Below, piece by piece: positions 27,829 through 36,293 of a stretch of 64,000 nucleotides of DNA. Made by a program: the position numbers and the translations under genes. Source of the DNA: UA16 sp002292325 (GTDB lineage Bacteria; Bacteroidota; Bacteroidia; Flavobacteriales_D; Sanyastnellaceae); assembly GCA_943788645.1 (NCBI GenBank), contig CALSRC010000001.1, forward strand, positions 434,001 through 498,000, in the 5' to 3' direction. The first letter of the stretch is position 1, and every line of letters starts with the position of its first letter. The notes below the pieces were generated by a model, which saw nothing but the letters and a program-made list of their open reading frames with translations, ran no database searches and had not been told where the DNA came from.

Positions 27829-28383
27829 TTAAATCCAATTGAACCAACCGGCCAATGAGAGCAAGGTGTACAACACGAACAAACCGGTTCCCCAATGCAG
27901 CCTGCGGCTTGCGTACAACCAGACCGACGCGGCATTGATGACGATCCAGTAAAGCCAATTAGCATGGACGAACTGCAACATCCAGTACGTTGCGATGACG
28001 CTTCCAATGGTGGTGAATGCATCCAACCCAGGCTTCCAGCTTTTGCCTCGCATGGCCGCCCAACTGATGCCCCAAACAAAGAGTCCTGCTCCAATGGAAA
28101 GAAGATGTTCTGCAGGTGCTGCAACAGGCAGGGGATTAGGCCAAGTATCCTGCACGGCGAGCGCACCATACAGGGCCATTCCGACGTAGTAGATCCAAAG
28201 CAATGCTTCGGCTTTCATTTGTCGTTGCCAACAAATGAACAGAAAAACTGCGGAGCCGATGCCCCCAGCCGCAAAAGACCATCCGGCGTTTAACTGGTAT
28301 CCAATGGTGTAAGACAGGTTGAGGACTGCAGCGAGTGGTTCGCCCCAACGATGCCAATTCCACGTCATTGGTTTCTCTCCCAT
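27829..28383 (-). CDS. pnuC: PnuC-family nicotinamide riboside transporter
   Basis: A 184-residue inner-membrane protein with about seven hydrophobic segments. PnuC features are the early GYQLNAGWSFAAGGIGSAVFLFICWQRQMKAEALLWIYYV stretch (WxxxxxYAEALLQxYY-type) and the late WLYWIVINAASVWLYASR stretch. PnuC transports nicotinamide riboside by facilitated diffusion coupled to phosphorylation inside the cell, which fits the kinase gene five bases downstream. The family also includes thiamine (PnuT) transporters, but the NadR-like neighbour favours nicotinamide riboside. The ATG at 28383 directly abuts the stop of the leucine-rich-repeat gene; the ATG at 28368 is an alternative. Confidence 0.85.
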   Translation of the reverse strand: MGEKPMTWNWHRWGEPLAAVLNLSYTIGYQLNAGWSFAAGGIGSAVFLFICWQRQMKAEALLWIYYVGMALYGALAVQDTWPNPLPVAAPAEHLLSIGAGLFVWGISWAAMRGKSWKPGLDAFTTIGSVIATYWMLQFVHANWLYWIVINAASVWLYASRRLHWGTGLFVLYTLLSLAGWFNWI

Positions 28384-29034
28384 CTATTCGTCAAATTGAC
28401 AGCGACATGGGGCTGACATCCGCACATCGACGCGTTCGGACAACCAAGAATTCAGCATTTCTTGCTCTTCGAACGTCATGTCATTGTATTGAACATTCAA
28501 CACTTCCAGCGAATTCAGATCACCCAAACTTGCAGGATAGTATGAAATGACATTGGACCAAAGGCTCAGCCTTTTGAGTTGAGTGAGCGCATCAATGCTC
28601 AATGGAATGGAATCGATGATGTTATCACCTAGCTGCAGCGTCTCCAATTTGCTCCAATTTGCTGTCGAGCTCGGGAATTGAGTCAAATCATTGGACTCCG
28701 CTGAGAAAATCACCAATTCAGACCATGCACTTAAGTCGATATTCAAAGTCTGCAGCTTGTTTCGGTCGAGAATAATTTCCCGCAATTCAGTCCATTGAGC
28801 CAATTCAGGCGGGAGGGACTTCAATCGTTTTTTCGTCAAATCCAACCGAAAGATTGGCAGTCCTTGTGCACGGGCAACCCGAGCCGCTTCCATGTCGGTG
28901 TACACACGTGACGTCCTCCAATCGGCGGGAGATTGCCCAAATGACATTGAAGCCACAGTCCAAGTCCCGGCTATCAAAAGTGTGGTCAATATGCTGCAAC
29001 GCCTGCATTTCGTTTGGATCTTATGACTCATCAT
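28384..29034 (-). CDS. Secreted leucine-rich-repeat protein
   Basis: A 216-residue protein with an N-terminal hydrophobic segment (SILTTLLIAGTWTVASMSFGQ, likely a signal peptide) and about five to six leucine-rich repeats: LDLTKKRLKSLPPELAQW, LREIILDRNKLQTL, LVIFSAESNDLTQFP, LETLQLGDNIIDSIP, LKRLSLWSNVISYYP, LEVLNVQYNDM. The pattern LxxLxLxxNxLxxLP is the plain bacterial kind, suited to protein binding. It ends with a cysteine pair (PCRCQFDE). There is no T9SS sorting domain. It directly abuts pnuC, so it may share a transcript with the riboside uptake genes, but I cannot assign a link in function. Confidence 0.8.
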   Translation of the reverse strand: MMSHKIQTKCRRCSILTTLLIAGTWTVASMSFGQSPADWRTSRVYTDMEAARVARAQGLPIFRLDLTKKRLKSLPPELAQWTELREIILDRNKLQTLNIDLSAWSELVIFSAESNDLTQFPSSTANWSKLETLQLGDNIIDSIPLSIDALTQLKRLSLWSNVISYYPASLGDLNSLEVLNVQYNDMTFEEQEMLNSWLSERVDVRMSAPCRCQFDE

Positions 29035-29043
29035 TCGAACAAA

Positions 29044-29991
29044 TTAGCCTTCCCTATTCAGAATAGAACGCGCTTGAACTTCATCTTGTTGCAGTTGATT
29101 CTGTAAAGATTTTAAACCATCGAAGGCTTGTTCATCTCGAAGTCTGGCAATGAATTGAACGGATACGTTTTCGTTGTAGCACTGTCGTCCTCCTTCCAAG
29201 AAGTGAACTTCAAGGGATTCATTGGAGGTGCCTTCCGCGACGGTTGGACGGGTACCGATATTGATCATCGCGGGTTGCCAGTTAGGTTCTCCCTCAATGC
29301 TTGCCCATGCTGCGTATACGCCCCGACCGGGAATCAACTTAAGTGGATCGTGAGATTCCAGATTGGCAGTTGGAAACCCCATTCTTCTCCCCAGTTGCTC
29401 CCCTCGGACGACCCTGCCTTTGAATGGATATGGCCGACTAAGCCAGCGCCTCGCTAATGCGATGTCCCCGGTGGCAATGGCATCCCTCACTTTGGTCGAG
29501 CTCACTCGGGTGTCCTCAACGGTGTGCGCAGGCAATTCTTCCACTTCAAATCCAAATACAGTTCCCAGGTTTTCCAAACTTTCAAAAGAGCCTTCACGGT
29601 TTCTTCCAAAGCGGTGATCGTACCCGACGATGACCTTCGCAGGTCGAATCCCTTCTGCGAAAATTTCACGGACATACTCCAGAGGGGTCATGCGTGAAAG
29701 GTCTTCTGTAAAGGGATGGATGACTAAATGATCTAGTCCCGCGTCTTCGAGCAGCCGTTCCTTTTCTTCCAACGTGTTCAATAACTTGAGTTGGTGGTTG
29801 CCTGGGTGCAAGACTGTCCGGGGGTGAGGATCAAAGGTGAGAAGCACGGATTGTCCGCCTTCTTCCATTGCGCGAGTTTTCAACAAGTCCAATACGGCTC
29901 GGTGTCCAACGTGCACGCCATCGAACGTTCCAATGGTCAATACCACGGGTACATCCGATAAAAAACTACTCGCGTTGGAAAAGACTTTCAC
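29044..29991 (-). CDS. ribF: Bifunctional riboflavin kinase / FAD synthetase
   Basis: A 315-residue RibF that makes FMN from riboflavin and then FAD. The N-terminal nucleotidyltransferase has LTIGTFDGVHVGHR (the GxFDGxHxGH motif) and VGYDHRFGRNREG; the C-terminal riboflavin kinase (about 180-315) has RPYPFKGRVVRGEQLGRRMGFPTAN and YAAWASIEG. The start is GTG at 29991; the next usable start would remove the first strand. It is divergent from atpD across an 83-base gap that seems to hold both promoters, and its stop lies nine bases before the leucine-rich-repeat gene start, so it may lead the ribF-LRR-pnuC-kinase run, which groups flavin and NAD supply. Confidence 0.95.
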   Translation of the reverse strand: MKVFSNASSFLSDVPVVLTIGTFDGVHVGHRAVLDLLKTRAMEEGGQSVLLTFDPHPRTVLHPGNHQLKLLNTLEEKERLLEDAGLDHLVIHPFTEDLSRMTPLEYVREIFAEGIRPAKVIVGYDHRFGRNREGSFESLENLGTVFGFEVEELPAHTVEDTRVSSTKVRDAIATGDIALARRWLSRPYPFKGRVVRGEQLGRRMGFPTANLESHDPLKLIPGRGVYAAWASIEGEPNWQPAMINIGTRPTVAEGTSNESLEVHFLEGGRQCYNENVSVQFIARLRDEQAFDGLKSLQNQLQQDEVQARSILNREG

Positions 29992-29996
29992 TTTTG

Positions 29997-30004
29997 CAAA
30001 GATA
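29997..30004 (-). promoter_or_regulatory. Candidate TAnnTTTG box before ribF
   Basis: On the minus strand the bases are TATCTTTG, an exact TAnnTTTG match, but it ends only five bases before the GTG start. It would give a leaderless or nearly leaderless mRNA, and no -33 element is clear, so this is weak. Confidence 0.25.
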
Positions 30005-30006
30005 GG

Positions 30007-30038
30007 TTGGTAATCTCGCTGAATAGCTTGTACTTTTG
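30007..30038 (+). promoter_or_regulatory. Promoter of atpD-atpC
   Basis: TTGG at 30007-30010, a 20-base spacer and TACTTTTG at 30031-30038, a full match to the Bacteroidota consensus (TTG/TTTG then TAnnTTTG). The ATG of atpD follows at 30075, giving a short leader of about 30 bases. Confidence 0.6.
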
Positions 30039-30074
30039 CGCCGAAATTAATCCACTCGAATCGCCGTATCGCTT

Positions 30075-31556
30075 ATGTCTCAGCAAGGAACCATAGCCCA
30101 GGTCATCGGACCTGTAGTCGACGTTAGTTTTCCAGCGGGCACTCCACTCCCCAAAATTTTGGACGCTTTACGCGTCGAACGGGAAGGAGGTGCGCTCATA
30201 TTAGAAACCCAGAAACACATTGGTGAAGACACCGTTCGTGCCATTTCGATGGACGCCACGGAGGGATTGTCGCGAGGGACAAAGGTCACTGCCTTGGGCA
30301 AGGGAATAACCATGCCTGTCGGAGAGCAAATCAAAGGCCGGCTGTTCAATGTTGTGGGGGACGCCATTGATGGCATCGGTGCAACGGACAATTCCAGTGG
30401 TCGAGAAATTCACCAAGAAGCACCAAAATTTGAAGACCTTTCGACTGCAACCGAGGTCCTATATACAGGAATTAAGGTCATCGATTTGATTGAACCCTAT
30501 GCCAAAGGAGGAAAGATTGGATTGTTTGGTGGTGCAGGTGTTGGAAAGACGGTTTTGATCATGGAGTTGATCAATAACATTGCCAAGGGCTACGAAGGCA
30601 TTTCTGTATTTGCAGGAGTTGGTGAACGCACGCGTGAGGGCAATGATTTGCTCCGTGAGATGATCGAATCAGGCGTCATCCGTTATGGAAAAGAATTTGA
30701 GGAGTCCATGGAGGCCGGCGGATGGGATCTTTCGAAAGTGGACACAAAGGAATTGGCGAACTCGCAAGCAACTTTGGTCTTTGGCCAGATGAACGAGCCT
30801 CCAGGAGCACGTGCACGTGTTGCACTTTCAGGCCTTACCGTGGCTGAATACTTCCGGGATGGAGATGAGGAATCTGGCGGAAGGGACATTCTGTTCTTTA
30901 TTGACAACATTTTCCGATTCACCCAAGCGGGTTCAGAAGTATCGGCTCTTTTGGGACGTATGCCTTCTGCTGTAGGATACCAGCCTACGTTGGCTTCGGA
31001 GATGGGTGCCATGCAGGAGCGGATTACCTCAACGAAGCGTGGTTCAATCACTTCTGTGCAAGCGGTCTATGTCCCTGCGGATGACTTGACTGATCCGGCA
31101 CCTGCTACAACGTTTGCCCACTTGGACGCGACAACGGTATTGTCACGTAAGATTGCCTCTTTGGGTATCTACCCTGCTGTGGATCCATTGGACTCAACCT
31201 CTCGGATTTTGACGCCCGAGGTAGTCGGTGAAGAGCATTACAATTGCGCTCAGGACGTGAAGGAAACGCTTCAACGATATAAAGAATTACAAGACATCAT
31301 TGCCATTTTGGGAATGGATGAGTTATCAGAGGAAGATAAACAAACAGTTTACCGTGCGCGACGAATCAGCCGTTTCCTTTCCCAGCCTTTCCATGTAGCC
31401 GAGCAGTTTACCGGATTGAAAGGGTCGCTCGTTTCGATAGAGGATACGATCAAGGGATTCAAGCGGATTTTGAGCGGTGAATTGGATCAACTCCCAGAAG
31501 CAGCCTTCAACTTGAAAGGGACGATTGAAGAGGTGATCGAAGCAGGGAGAAAATGA
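30075..31556 (+). CDS. atpD: ATP synthase F1 subunit beta
   Basis: A 493-residue catalytic beta subunit of F1-ATPase. The P-loop GGAGVGKTVLIMELI, the Walker B region DILFFIDNIFRFTQAGSEVSALLGR, ALSGLTVAEYFRD and the C-terminal hydrophobic helical domain with ILGMDELSEEDKQTVYRARRI are all intact. It catalyses ATP synthesis from ADP and phosphate driven by rotation of the gamma subunit. Only atpD and atpC lie here; the rest of the complex is elsewhere, a split typical of Bacteroidota. It is preceded by a good TTG-TAnnTTTG promoter. The atpC start follows 23 bases after the stop. Confidence 0.98.
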   Translation: MSQQGTIAQVIGPVVDVSFPAGTPLPKILDALRVEREGGALILETQKHIGEDTVRAISMDATEGLSRGTKVTALGKGITMPVGEQIKGRLFNVVGDAIDGIGATDNSSGREIHQEAPKFEDLSTATEVLYTGIKVIDLIEPYAKGGKIGLFGGAGVGKTVLIMELINNIAKGYEGISVFAGVGERTREGNDLLREMIESGVIRYGKEFEESMEAGGWDLSKVDTKELANSQATLVFGQMNEPPGARARVALSGLTVAEYFRDGDEESGGRDILFFIDNIFRFTQAGSEVSALLGRMPSAVGYQPTLASEMGAMQERITSTKRGSITSVQAVYVPADDLTDPAPATTFAHLDATTVLSRKIASLGIYPAVDPLDSTSRILTPEVVGEEHYNCAQDVKETLQRYKELQDIIAILGMDELSEEDKQTVYRARRISRFLSQPFHVAEQFTGLKGSLVSIEDTIKGFKRILSGELDQLPEAAFNLKGTIEEVIEAGRK

Positions 31557-31579
31557 TGGCAGACGCCTAATTGAGTTCC

Positions 31580-31813
31580 ATGACGGTCCACATCCTTACA
31601 CCCGATGCCACGTTGTTCAGCGGAGAAGCTGAGTATGTAGGCTTGCCCGGATCAGACGGAAGCATGGGCATTATGAATCGCCACGCAGCTTTAATTACGA
31701 CGTTGCAAACGGGAGAAGTCATTGTGCGCACAGAGGAGGGTGAGGAACGGTTCTCAGTCAAAGGCGGCACGGTTGAAGTCCTGAACAACGTAGTGACCGT
31801 TTTGGCCGCTTGA
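31580..31813 (+). CDS. atpC: ATP synthase F1 subunit epsilon (short form)
   Basis: A 77-residue epsilon subunit: TVHILTPDATLFSGEAEYVGLPGSDGSMGIMNRHAAL is the conserved N-terminal beta-sandwich. The C-terminal helical hairpin that inhibits the enzyme in E. coli is missing, as is usual in Bacteroidota. I use the ATG at 31580; the TTG nine bases upstream is less likely. It follows atpD and ends inside the left arm of an intrinsic terminator. Confidence 0.93.
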   Translation: MTVHILTPDATLFSGEAEYVGLPGSDGSMGIMNRHAALITTLQTGEVIVRTEEGEERFSVKGGTVEVLNNVVTVLAA

Positions 31814-31875
31814 CTCCCGAAATTTTGTCCGCAGAATGATGTTCTTGCGTCAAAATTAGGAGTCATCGTTTTTTT
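31811..31875 (+). terminator. Intrinsic terminator of atpD-atpC
   Basis: Left arm 31811-31827 (TGACTCC...AATTTTG) pairs with right arm 31851-31865 (CAAAATT AGGAGTCA), with a small internal bulge, and is followed by TCG and seven T. The stem starts on the atpC stop codon itself. Confidence 0.75.
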
Positions 31876-31990
31876 GTTTTCACTAAAAATTCCCCAATGG
31901 AATTTATGAAAACAATAAACGACATTCACATGCGACGATCAAAATAACCAAGGCAAGTTCCGTTCGGACTGTGAAGCGGATAGGCTTTTT

Positions 31991-32467
31991 CTATTCGTGG
32001 TGGTAGGGTTCTCCCTTTAAAATCGTGTGGGCGCGGTAAATTTGTTCTGCGGCGAAAGGTCGGATCATCTGATGCGAAAACGTCATGGGACCCAAACTCC
32101 AAAATGCATCAGCGCGGTCCCGAATGGCTGGAGCAAATCCATAGGGCCCACCGATCACAAACATGGCGTGCTTCAGCCCTCGATTTTGCCATTTCTGCAG
32201 TTGAGCGGCGAACTGCATTGAGCTGTATGCCTTGCCCCGCTCATCCAACAGCACCAAGAAATCGACGCTCCCAAGATGTTTATCGAGGATTTCGGCTTCC
32301 GCCTTTTGAACGGCTTCGGGGTCTTTTTTGGATTGACGCAATTTGACGTCAAGGGTTTCCACAAACGAGAACTTTCCGTAATGCCTCAGTCGATCGGCAT
32401 AGACTTGCGTTCCCTGGTCAATCCATTTTGATTGCGTCTTACCGATGGCCAGTAATGTGATTTGCAC
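31991..32467 (-). CDS. rlmH: 23S rRNA (pseudouridine1915-N3)-methyltransferase RlmH
   Basis: A 158-residue SPOUT methyltransferase that methylates pseudouridine 1915 in helix 69 of 23S rRNA. The first strand QITLLAIGKTQ, the active-site stretch FLVLLDERGKAYSSMQFA, the SAM-binding trefoil knot FVIGGPYGFAP and LGPMTFSHQMIRPFAAEQIYRAHTI are all present. The start is GTG at 32467, decided by the conserved beginning of the family. It is divergent from nadC, with only 27 bases between starts, and faces away from the atp terminator. The 177 bases to atpC hold that terminator and otherwise nothing I can name. Confidence 0.96.
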   Translation of the reverse strand: MQITLLAIGKTQSKWIDQGTQVYADRLRHYGKFSFVETLDVKLRQSKKDPEAVQKAEAEILDKHLGSVDFLVLLDERGKAYSSMQFAAQLQKWQNRGLKHAMFVIGGPYGFAPAIRDRADAFWSLGPMTFSHQMIRPFAAEQIYRAHTILKGEPYHHE

Positions 32468-32494
32468 ATGCCAAAGGTATTCTATCTTCGCTGT

Positions 32495-33382
32495 ATGATT
32501 TCAGAATCGATGCAAAGGACCATTCGGTGGTCTCTCGAAGAAGATTTGGGTTCGGGTGACTGCACGTCTGAGTCTTCTTTGCCCTCAGGATTGCACCAGG
32601 AGGGTTGGATTATGGCAAAGGAATCGGGAATAGTAGCGGGGCTTGAGGTGGCACAACACGTGTTTCAATTGGTGGATGATAGCCTCACCTGCGAATTGCT
32701 GAGTGCGGATGGTGATGCTGTGGAAATTGGACAGCGTGTGCTTCGGATTGAGGGCCCAGCAAAGAGCATTTTAATTGGAGAGCGTTTGGCCTTGAACTTC
32801 ATCCAGCGCATGAGTGGAATTGCGTCGCGTACAGCCGATGTTATGGCCTCTTTTGCAGGGACGAAATGCGCCGTTTTAGATACGCGAAAAACCACGCCTG
32901 GTCTGAGAGAATTTGAAAAGCAAGCGGTAAAAATTGGAGGTGGAACGAATCACCGAATGGGGTTGTACGATATGATTTTAGTGAAAGACAACCACGTCGA
33001 TTATGCGGGCTCGATGGAACAAGCATTGGACAATGTGGCCGATTATATGCAACAAATCGGTCGAGATCTGCCGGTCGTTGTGGAGGTTCGCAATAGCGAA
33101 GAGGCCACTGCTGCCATGCGTTCTCGAATGAAACGGAAGAAACCGTCGGGTGCGTGGCTCGTCGATCGGTTGCTGTTGGATAATCACACACCAGCTGAGG
33201 TTGCTGCAATGGTTCATCAATGGGGTGGAGAGATTCCGTTGGAAGCTTCCGGTGGAATTACCCCCGATAATGCCCGTTCATACGCTGAAGCGGGAGTGGA
33301 CTTTGTGTCGATGGGTTGGCTGACGCACAGCGTGAAAGGAATGGATTTCAGTCTTAAATCAACGGCATACTTCAATGTCTGA
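32495..33382 (+). CDS. nadC: Nicotinate-nucleotide pyrophosphorylase (carboxylating)
   Basis: A 295-residue quinolinate phosphoribosyltransferase that makes nicotinate mononucleotide from quinolinate and PRPP, the third step in de novo NAD synthesis. Diagnostic stretches are SLEEDLGSGDCTS, GERLALNFIQRMSGIAS, CAVLDTRKTTPGLREFEKQAVKIGGGTNHRMGLYD (the central catalytic loop) and the final PLEASGGITPDN. The ATG at 32495 is favoured over upstream in-frame starts because the family begins near here; ATG at 32510 is possible. It overlaps the next gene by eight bases. nadA and nadB are not in the window. Confidence 0.95.
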   Translation: MISESMQRTIRWSLEEDLGSGDCTSESSLPSGLHQEGWIMAKESGIVAGLEVAQHVFQLVDDSLTCELLSADGDAVEIGQRVLRIEGPAKSILIGERLALNFIQRMSGIASRTADVMASFAGTKCAVLDTRKTTPGLREFEKQAVKIGGGTNHRMGLYDMILVKDNHVDYAGSMEQALDNVADYMQQIGRDLPVVVEVRNSEEATAAMRSRMKRKKPSGAWLVDRLLLDNHTPAEVAAMVHQWGGEIPLEASGGITPDNARSYAEAGVDFVSMGWLTHSVKGMDFSLKSTAYFNV

Positions 33383-34331
33383 ACTTGAACCGCCTCAGGT
33401 CCCGGATCGTCCTTTTTTCCGATGGATTCAAGGCAATCGAATTTTTGACCGCCTCCGGCGTGCGCTAAGGTCCATCAAGCCGTGGAAGGATAAGTCCATG
33501 AACGTTTACGATGTAGGCCGCTTCTTTTTCCTTGGGCTGATCAATGGATCCGTGGCAACGCGATCAGCAGCGATCAGTTTTAAATTGTTTGTGGCTTTTT
33601 TTCCGGCCATGATTTTGCTGCTGAGCATCATTCCCTATACACCGCTGGAGACAGAGGAGGTGTTGCTGAGTCTGGAACAGTTTTTTCCCAAGCAAGCCAT
33701 TGAGTTGTTCGAACAAACCGTCACGGATTTAATTGTTCAACGCCAGGGGACGCTCCTATCCGTGGGTGTTGTGTTGCTTCTTTTTTATGCTTCAAACAGT
33801 GTGAATGCCATTTTGGTGGGGTTTGGGGAAAGTGCGCATGTGGCTGATCGGCCAAAGAATTGGCTCGCTTTTCGACTGATTTCAATCGGGCTTCTTTTGA
33901 TCTTGTCCATTCTGCTTGTCACGGCTGTTTTCCTTATCGGGTTCGCCGGAGACGTGCTTGCCTGGGCCGAGGGCCGGGGCTGGTTGCAGGAAGTCAATGT
34001 TCCTTTGTTGACCATGGCGCGTTGGGTGCTTTCATTCGGATTGATTTATACAGCGGTAACCATCTTGTACAATGCCGGGCGCTTTACTTCGAAACGGCTC
34101 GAGTGGTGGTCCATCGGCGCAACAGGCACGACGTTACTTTTCATCCTTTTGACCTTTACCTTTTCGTGGTTTATTGATCAGTTTGCCGCTTATAACACCT
34201 TGTATGGATCGATCGGAACATTATTGATTACCCTTTTATGGTTGAATTCTAATAGTTCCATTTTATTATTGGGCTACGAATTAAACGCCGCCGTGCACCG
34301 TGCGAGGCAGGACGCTGAAAAACAAAATTGA
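33375..34331 (+). CDS. YihY/BrkB family inner-membrane protein
   Basis: A 318-residue polytopic membrane protein with about six transmembrane segments after a charged N-terminal tail of about 45 residues. The family phrases are ATRSAAISFKLFVAFFPAMILLLSIIPYTP near the first segment, and YNTLYGSIGTLLITLLWLNSNSSILLLGYELNAAV at the end. The BrkB/YihY family was once called ribonuclease BN in error and has no settled function. It overlaps nadC by eight bases and is seven bases upstream of the DUF2147 gene, so it seems part of a small operon. Confidence 0.88.
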   Translation: MSELEPPQVPDRPFFRWIQGNRIFDRLRRALRSIKPWKDKSMNVYDVGRFFFLGLINGSVATRSAAISFKLFVAFFPAMILLLSIIPYTPLETEEVLLSLEQFFPKQAIELFEQTVTDLIVQRQGTLLSVGVVLLLFYASNSVNAILVGFGESAHVADRPKNWLAFRLISIGLLLILSILLVTAVFLIGFAGDVLAWAEGRGWLQEVNVPLLTMARWVLSFGLIYTAVTILYNAGRFTSKRLEWWSIGATGTTLLFILLTFTFSWFIDQFAAYNTLYGSIGTLLITLLWLNSNSSILLLGYELNAAVHRARQDAEKQN

Positions 34332-34338
34332 AATCAAA

Positions 34339-34782
34339 ATGAAGTATTCTTTAACGGCCTTCGTGTTGCTCTTTATGGTCGCCTCGGCGGGCGCTCAAAC
34401 CAATCCTGTTTTGGGAAAGTGGAAGACCATCGACGATGAGACAGGCCGCATCAAGAGTGTCGTGGAAGTTACCGAGCGGGATGGTAAATTGTATGGTGAG
34501 GTGATCGAACTGTTTCGATTGCCTGACGAAGATCAGCATCCCATTTGCGATAAATGCGAAGACGATCGGAAGGATCAACCGGCGCTCGGGATGGAAATCG
34601 TTCGTGACATGGTCCAGGAGGGCGACAATTGGGAGTGGGAAGACGGTACAATTTGCGACCCCAAAAACGGGAAAATCTACGACTGTGTCATGTGGTTGGA
34701 TGAGGACAACATGGATGAATTAAAAGTTCGGGGTTACATCTTGTTCTTGTTTCGAACCCAGACTTGGCTGCGCCAAAAATAG
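34339..34782 (+). CDS. DUF2147 family secreted protein
   Basis: A 147-residue exported protein: signal peptide MKYSLTAFVLLFMVASAGAQ, then a small beta-barrel-like domain with the DUF2147 pattern PVLGKWKTIDDETGRIKSVVEV at the start and a final LKVRGYILFLFRTQTWLR. Between these are CDKCEDD and CDPKNGKIYDCVMW, with four cysteines that may bind metal or form disulfides. It is periplasmic or attached to the outer membrane. The start at 34339 gives the signal peptide; the longer frame overlaps BrkB and would not. Function unknown. Confidence 0.82.
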   Translation: MKYSLTAFVLLFMVASAGAQTNPVLGKWKTIDDETGRIKSVVEVTERDGKLYGEVIELFRLPDEDQHPICDKCEDDRKDQPALGMEIVRDMVQEGDNWEWEDGTICDPKNGKIYDCVMWLDEDNMDELKVRGYILFLFRTQTWLRQK

Positions 34783-34812
34783 AGCGATTGCGCTCAGTGA
34801 ACGGTGCGTGGC

Positions 34813-36291
34813 TCAGGGCCACCAAGGCCACCGTTGCTTGATACCCGTCCTCAGTTCTGGGAGATATCCCAAAGCGTAGCAAACGACGAAGGAACCACCC
34901 GAAGCCAAAGCTCCTTGAATGAGAGCTTCCAAAAGAGGATGAAGCCCCAGTTGTCCAGCGTCCCAGTGGAATAAAAGTGCGAATCCTATACCAACGGCGC
35001 TGATGACTGGTAAGGACCAGGTGAATGGATGGACCCCCAATTTCTTGTGGACGATCCACAATCGCCAGAGGTTGTTCCAAACAAAGGTTCCAAGCGTGGC
35101 CAAGGCTGCGCCAGCTATCCCCCATTGAAATACCACCAAGAAGAGGTAATTCATGGCCACCGTGACCACCACCAATGCGAGATTGATTGGCAAGACCAAG
35201 CGGTAATGTTCACTGAGTGCAAGGTGCTGATTGTTGCTGGTGTTCAGGCCTGCAATAATGCGCGATAAACCAATGCACAAAAACACCCCTTCCAGGCCAC
35301 GGTAGTTGGCCGGTAATAGCTGCTCAAACGGATCGAAACCGGCCCAAATTCCAGCCATCAAACAGGTCATCAGCAGGACGTTGACGCGTGCCGTTGTTTT
35401 GTTCAGACGACGGATGGACCCATCCTCTTCATTGTGAACCTTATCTGCCAAAACTCCCTTGACAATGTTCACAGTTGCCCGACCTGGCATGCCCACTACT
35501 GAGCCGATGAACACGCCCAAGGTGTAGATCGGAACCTCTTCGAGCCCGAGGTATTTCGCAATCATGATGTAATCAAGTTGCATGGCGATGATAGCGGCAC
35601 CTCCAGCGAACAAGCTGAAACTGCTATATTCCATGAACTTCGGCATGTCTTGGCGGTTCCACCCTGCGCTGAGCTGTCTGAAAACGCTGACGTTTGGAAG
35701 ACCCAATAACACGAGAGAAACGCCATAGGTCGCCACGTAAAGAGGAACGAAAGCGACCAGCGGAATAACGTCGAATAACAGCAACACAGCCAGGCTGGCG
35801 TAGCTCAATTTTTGCCAGATTTCATCAACCCATGAGATGTAACCTGTTCGCAGAGCCACTGTGAGCATCGCCCGAAAGATGTGCAGAGCACTCATGATGA
35901 CCATGATGACTAAAAACCAAGGCGCATGGGCGGTCAATAATTCTGAATGCGTCGGATCCAATTGGGTCACCCATCGCTCACCGAAGATGACAATGATGCC
36001 CAGCGTTAGGGTGAGGCCACTAAAAGCAATGGTCAGAATGGACTTCAAAGCCTTCTCCCTTTCTGCACCGGTATATCGATTTAAGAATCGGACAATGGCG
36101 CCAGGAGCCCCCAAAGTCGAGAGGGCTGCGCAAATTGCACCCCACGAAGTCATGATGCGAATCAAGCCCCAAATTTCTTCTTTGCCCTCAAACGCCCGAG
36201 GCAACACCACCATATTGTTTGCAGCGCCTATGACCAATCCGACGCCCAGGGCGATGACTGCATAACCTGATTGTTTTGCGATGACTCCCAC
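34813..36291 (-). CDS. Polysaccharide flippase (Wzx/MurJ-like)
   Basis: A 492-residue membrane protein with about 12-14 hydrophobic segments, of the oligosaccharide-flippase branch of the MOP superfamily. Family-like stretches are GVIAKQSGYAVIALGVGLVIGAANNMVV at the N-terminus, APGAIVRFLNRYTGAEREKAL, DYIMIAKYLGLEEVPIYTLGVFIGSVVGMPGRATVNIV and GWNRQDMPKFMEYSSFSLFAGGAA. It likely moves lipid-linked saccharides across the inner membrane. The start is GTG at 36291, two bases after the stop of the AddB-like gene; codons upstream belong to that gene. No glycosyltransferase genes are adjacent, so the substrate is unknown. Confidence 0.8.
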   Translation of the reverse strand: MGVIAKQSGYAVIALGVGLVIGAANNMVVLPRAFEGKEEIWGLIRIMTSWGAICAALSTLGAPGAIVRFLNRYTGAEREKALKSILTIAFSGLTLTLGIIVIFGERWVTQLDPTHSELLTAHAPWFLVIMVIMSALHIFRAMLTVALRTGYISWVDEIWQKLSYASLAVLLLFDVIPLVAFVPLYVATYGVSLVLLGLPNVSVFRQLSAGWNRQDMPKFMEYSSFSLFAGGAAIIAMQLDYIMIAKYLGLEEVPIYTLGVFIGSVVGMPGRATVNIVKGVLADKVHNEEDGSIRRLNKTTARVNVLLMTCLMAGIWAGFDPFEQLLPANYRGLEGVFLCIGLSRIIAGLNTSNNQHLALSEHYRLVLPINLALVVVTVAMNYLFLVVFQWGIAGAALATLGTFVWNNLWRLWIVHKKLGVHPFTWSLPVISAVGIGFALLFHWDAGQLGLHPLLEALIQGALASGGSFVVCYALGYLPELRTGIKQRWPWWP

Positions 36292-36293
36292 GA

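Noticed and set aside
27825..28169. Longer kinase with 115 extra N-terminal residues
   Set aside because: The extra codons are the alternate frame of pnuC; the P-loop and family start lie just after the methionine cluster near 27,824.
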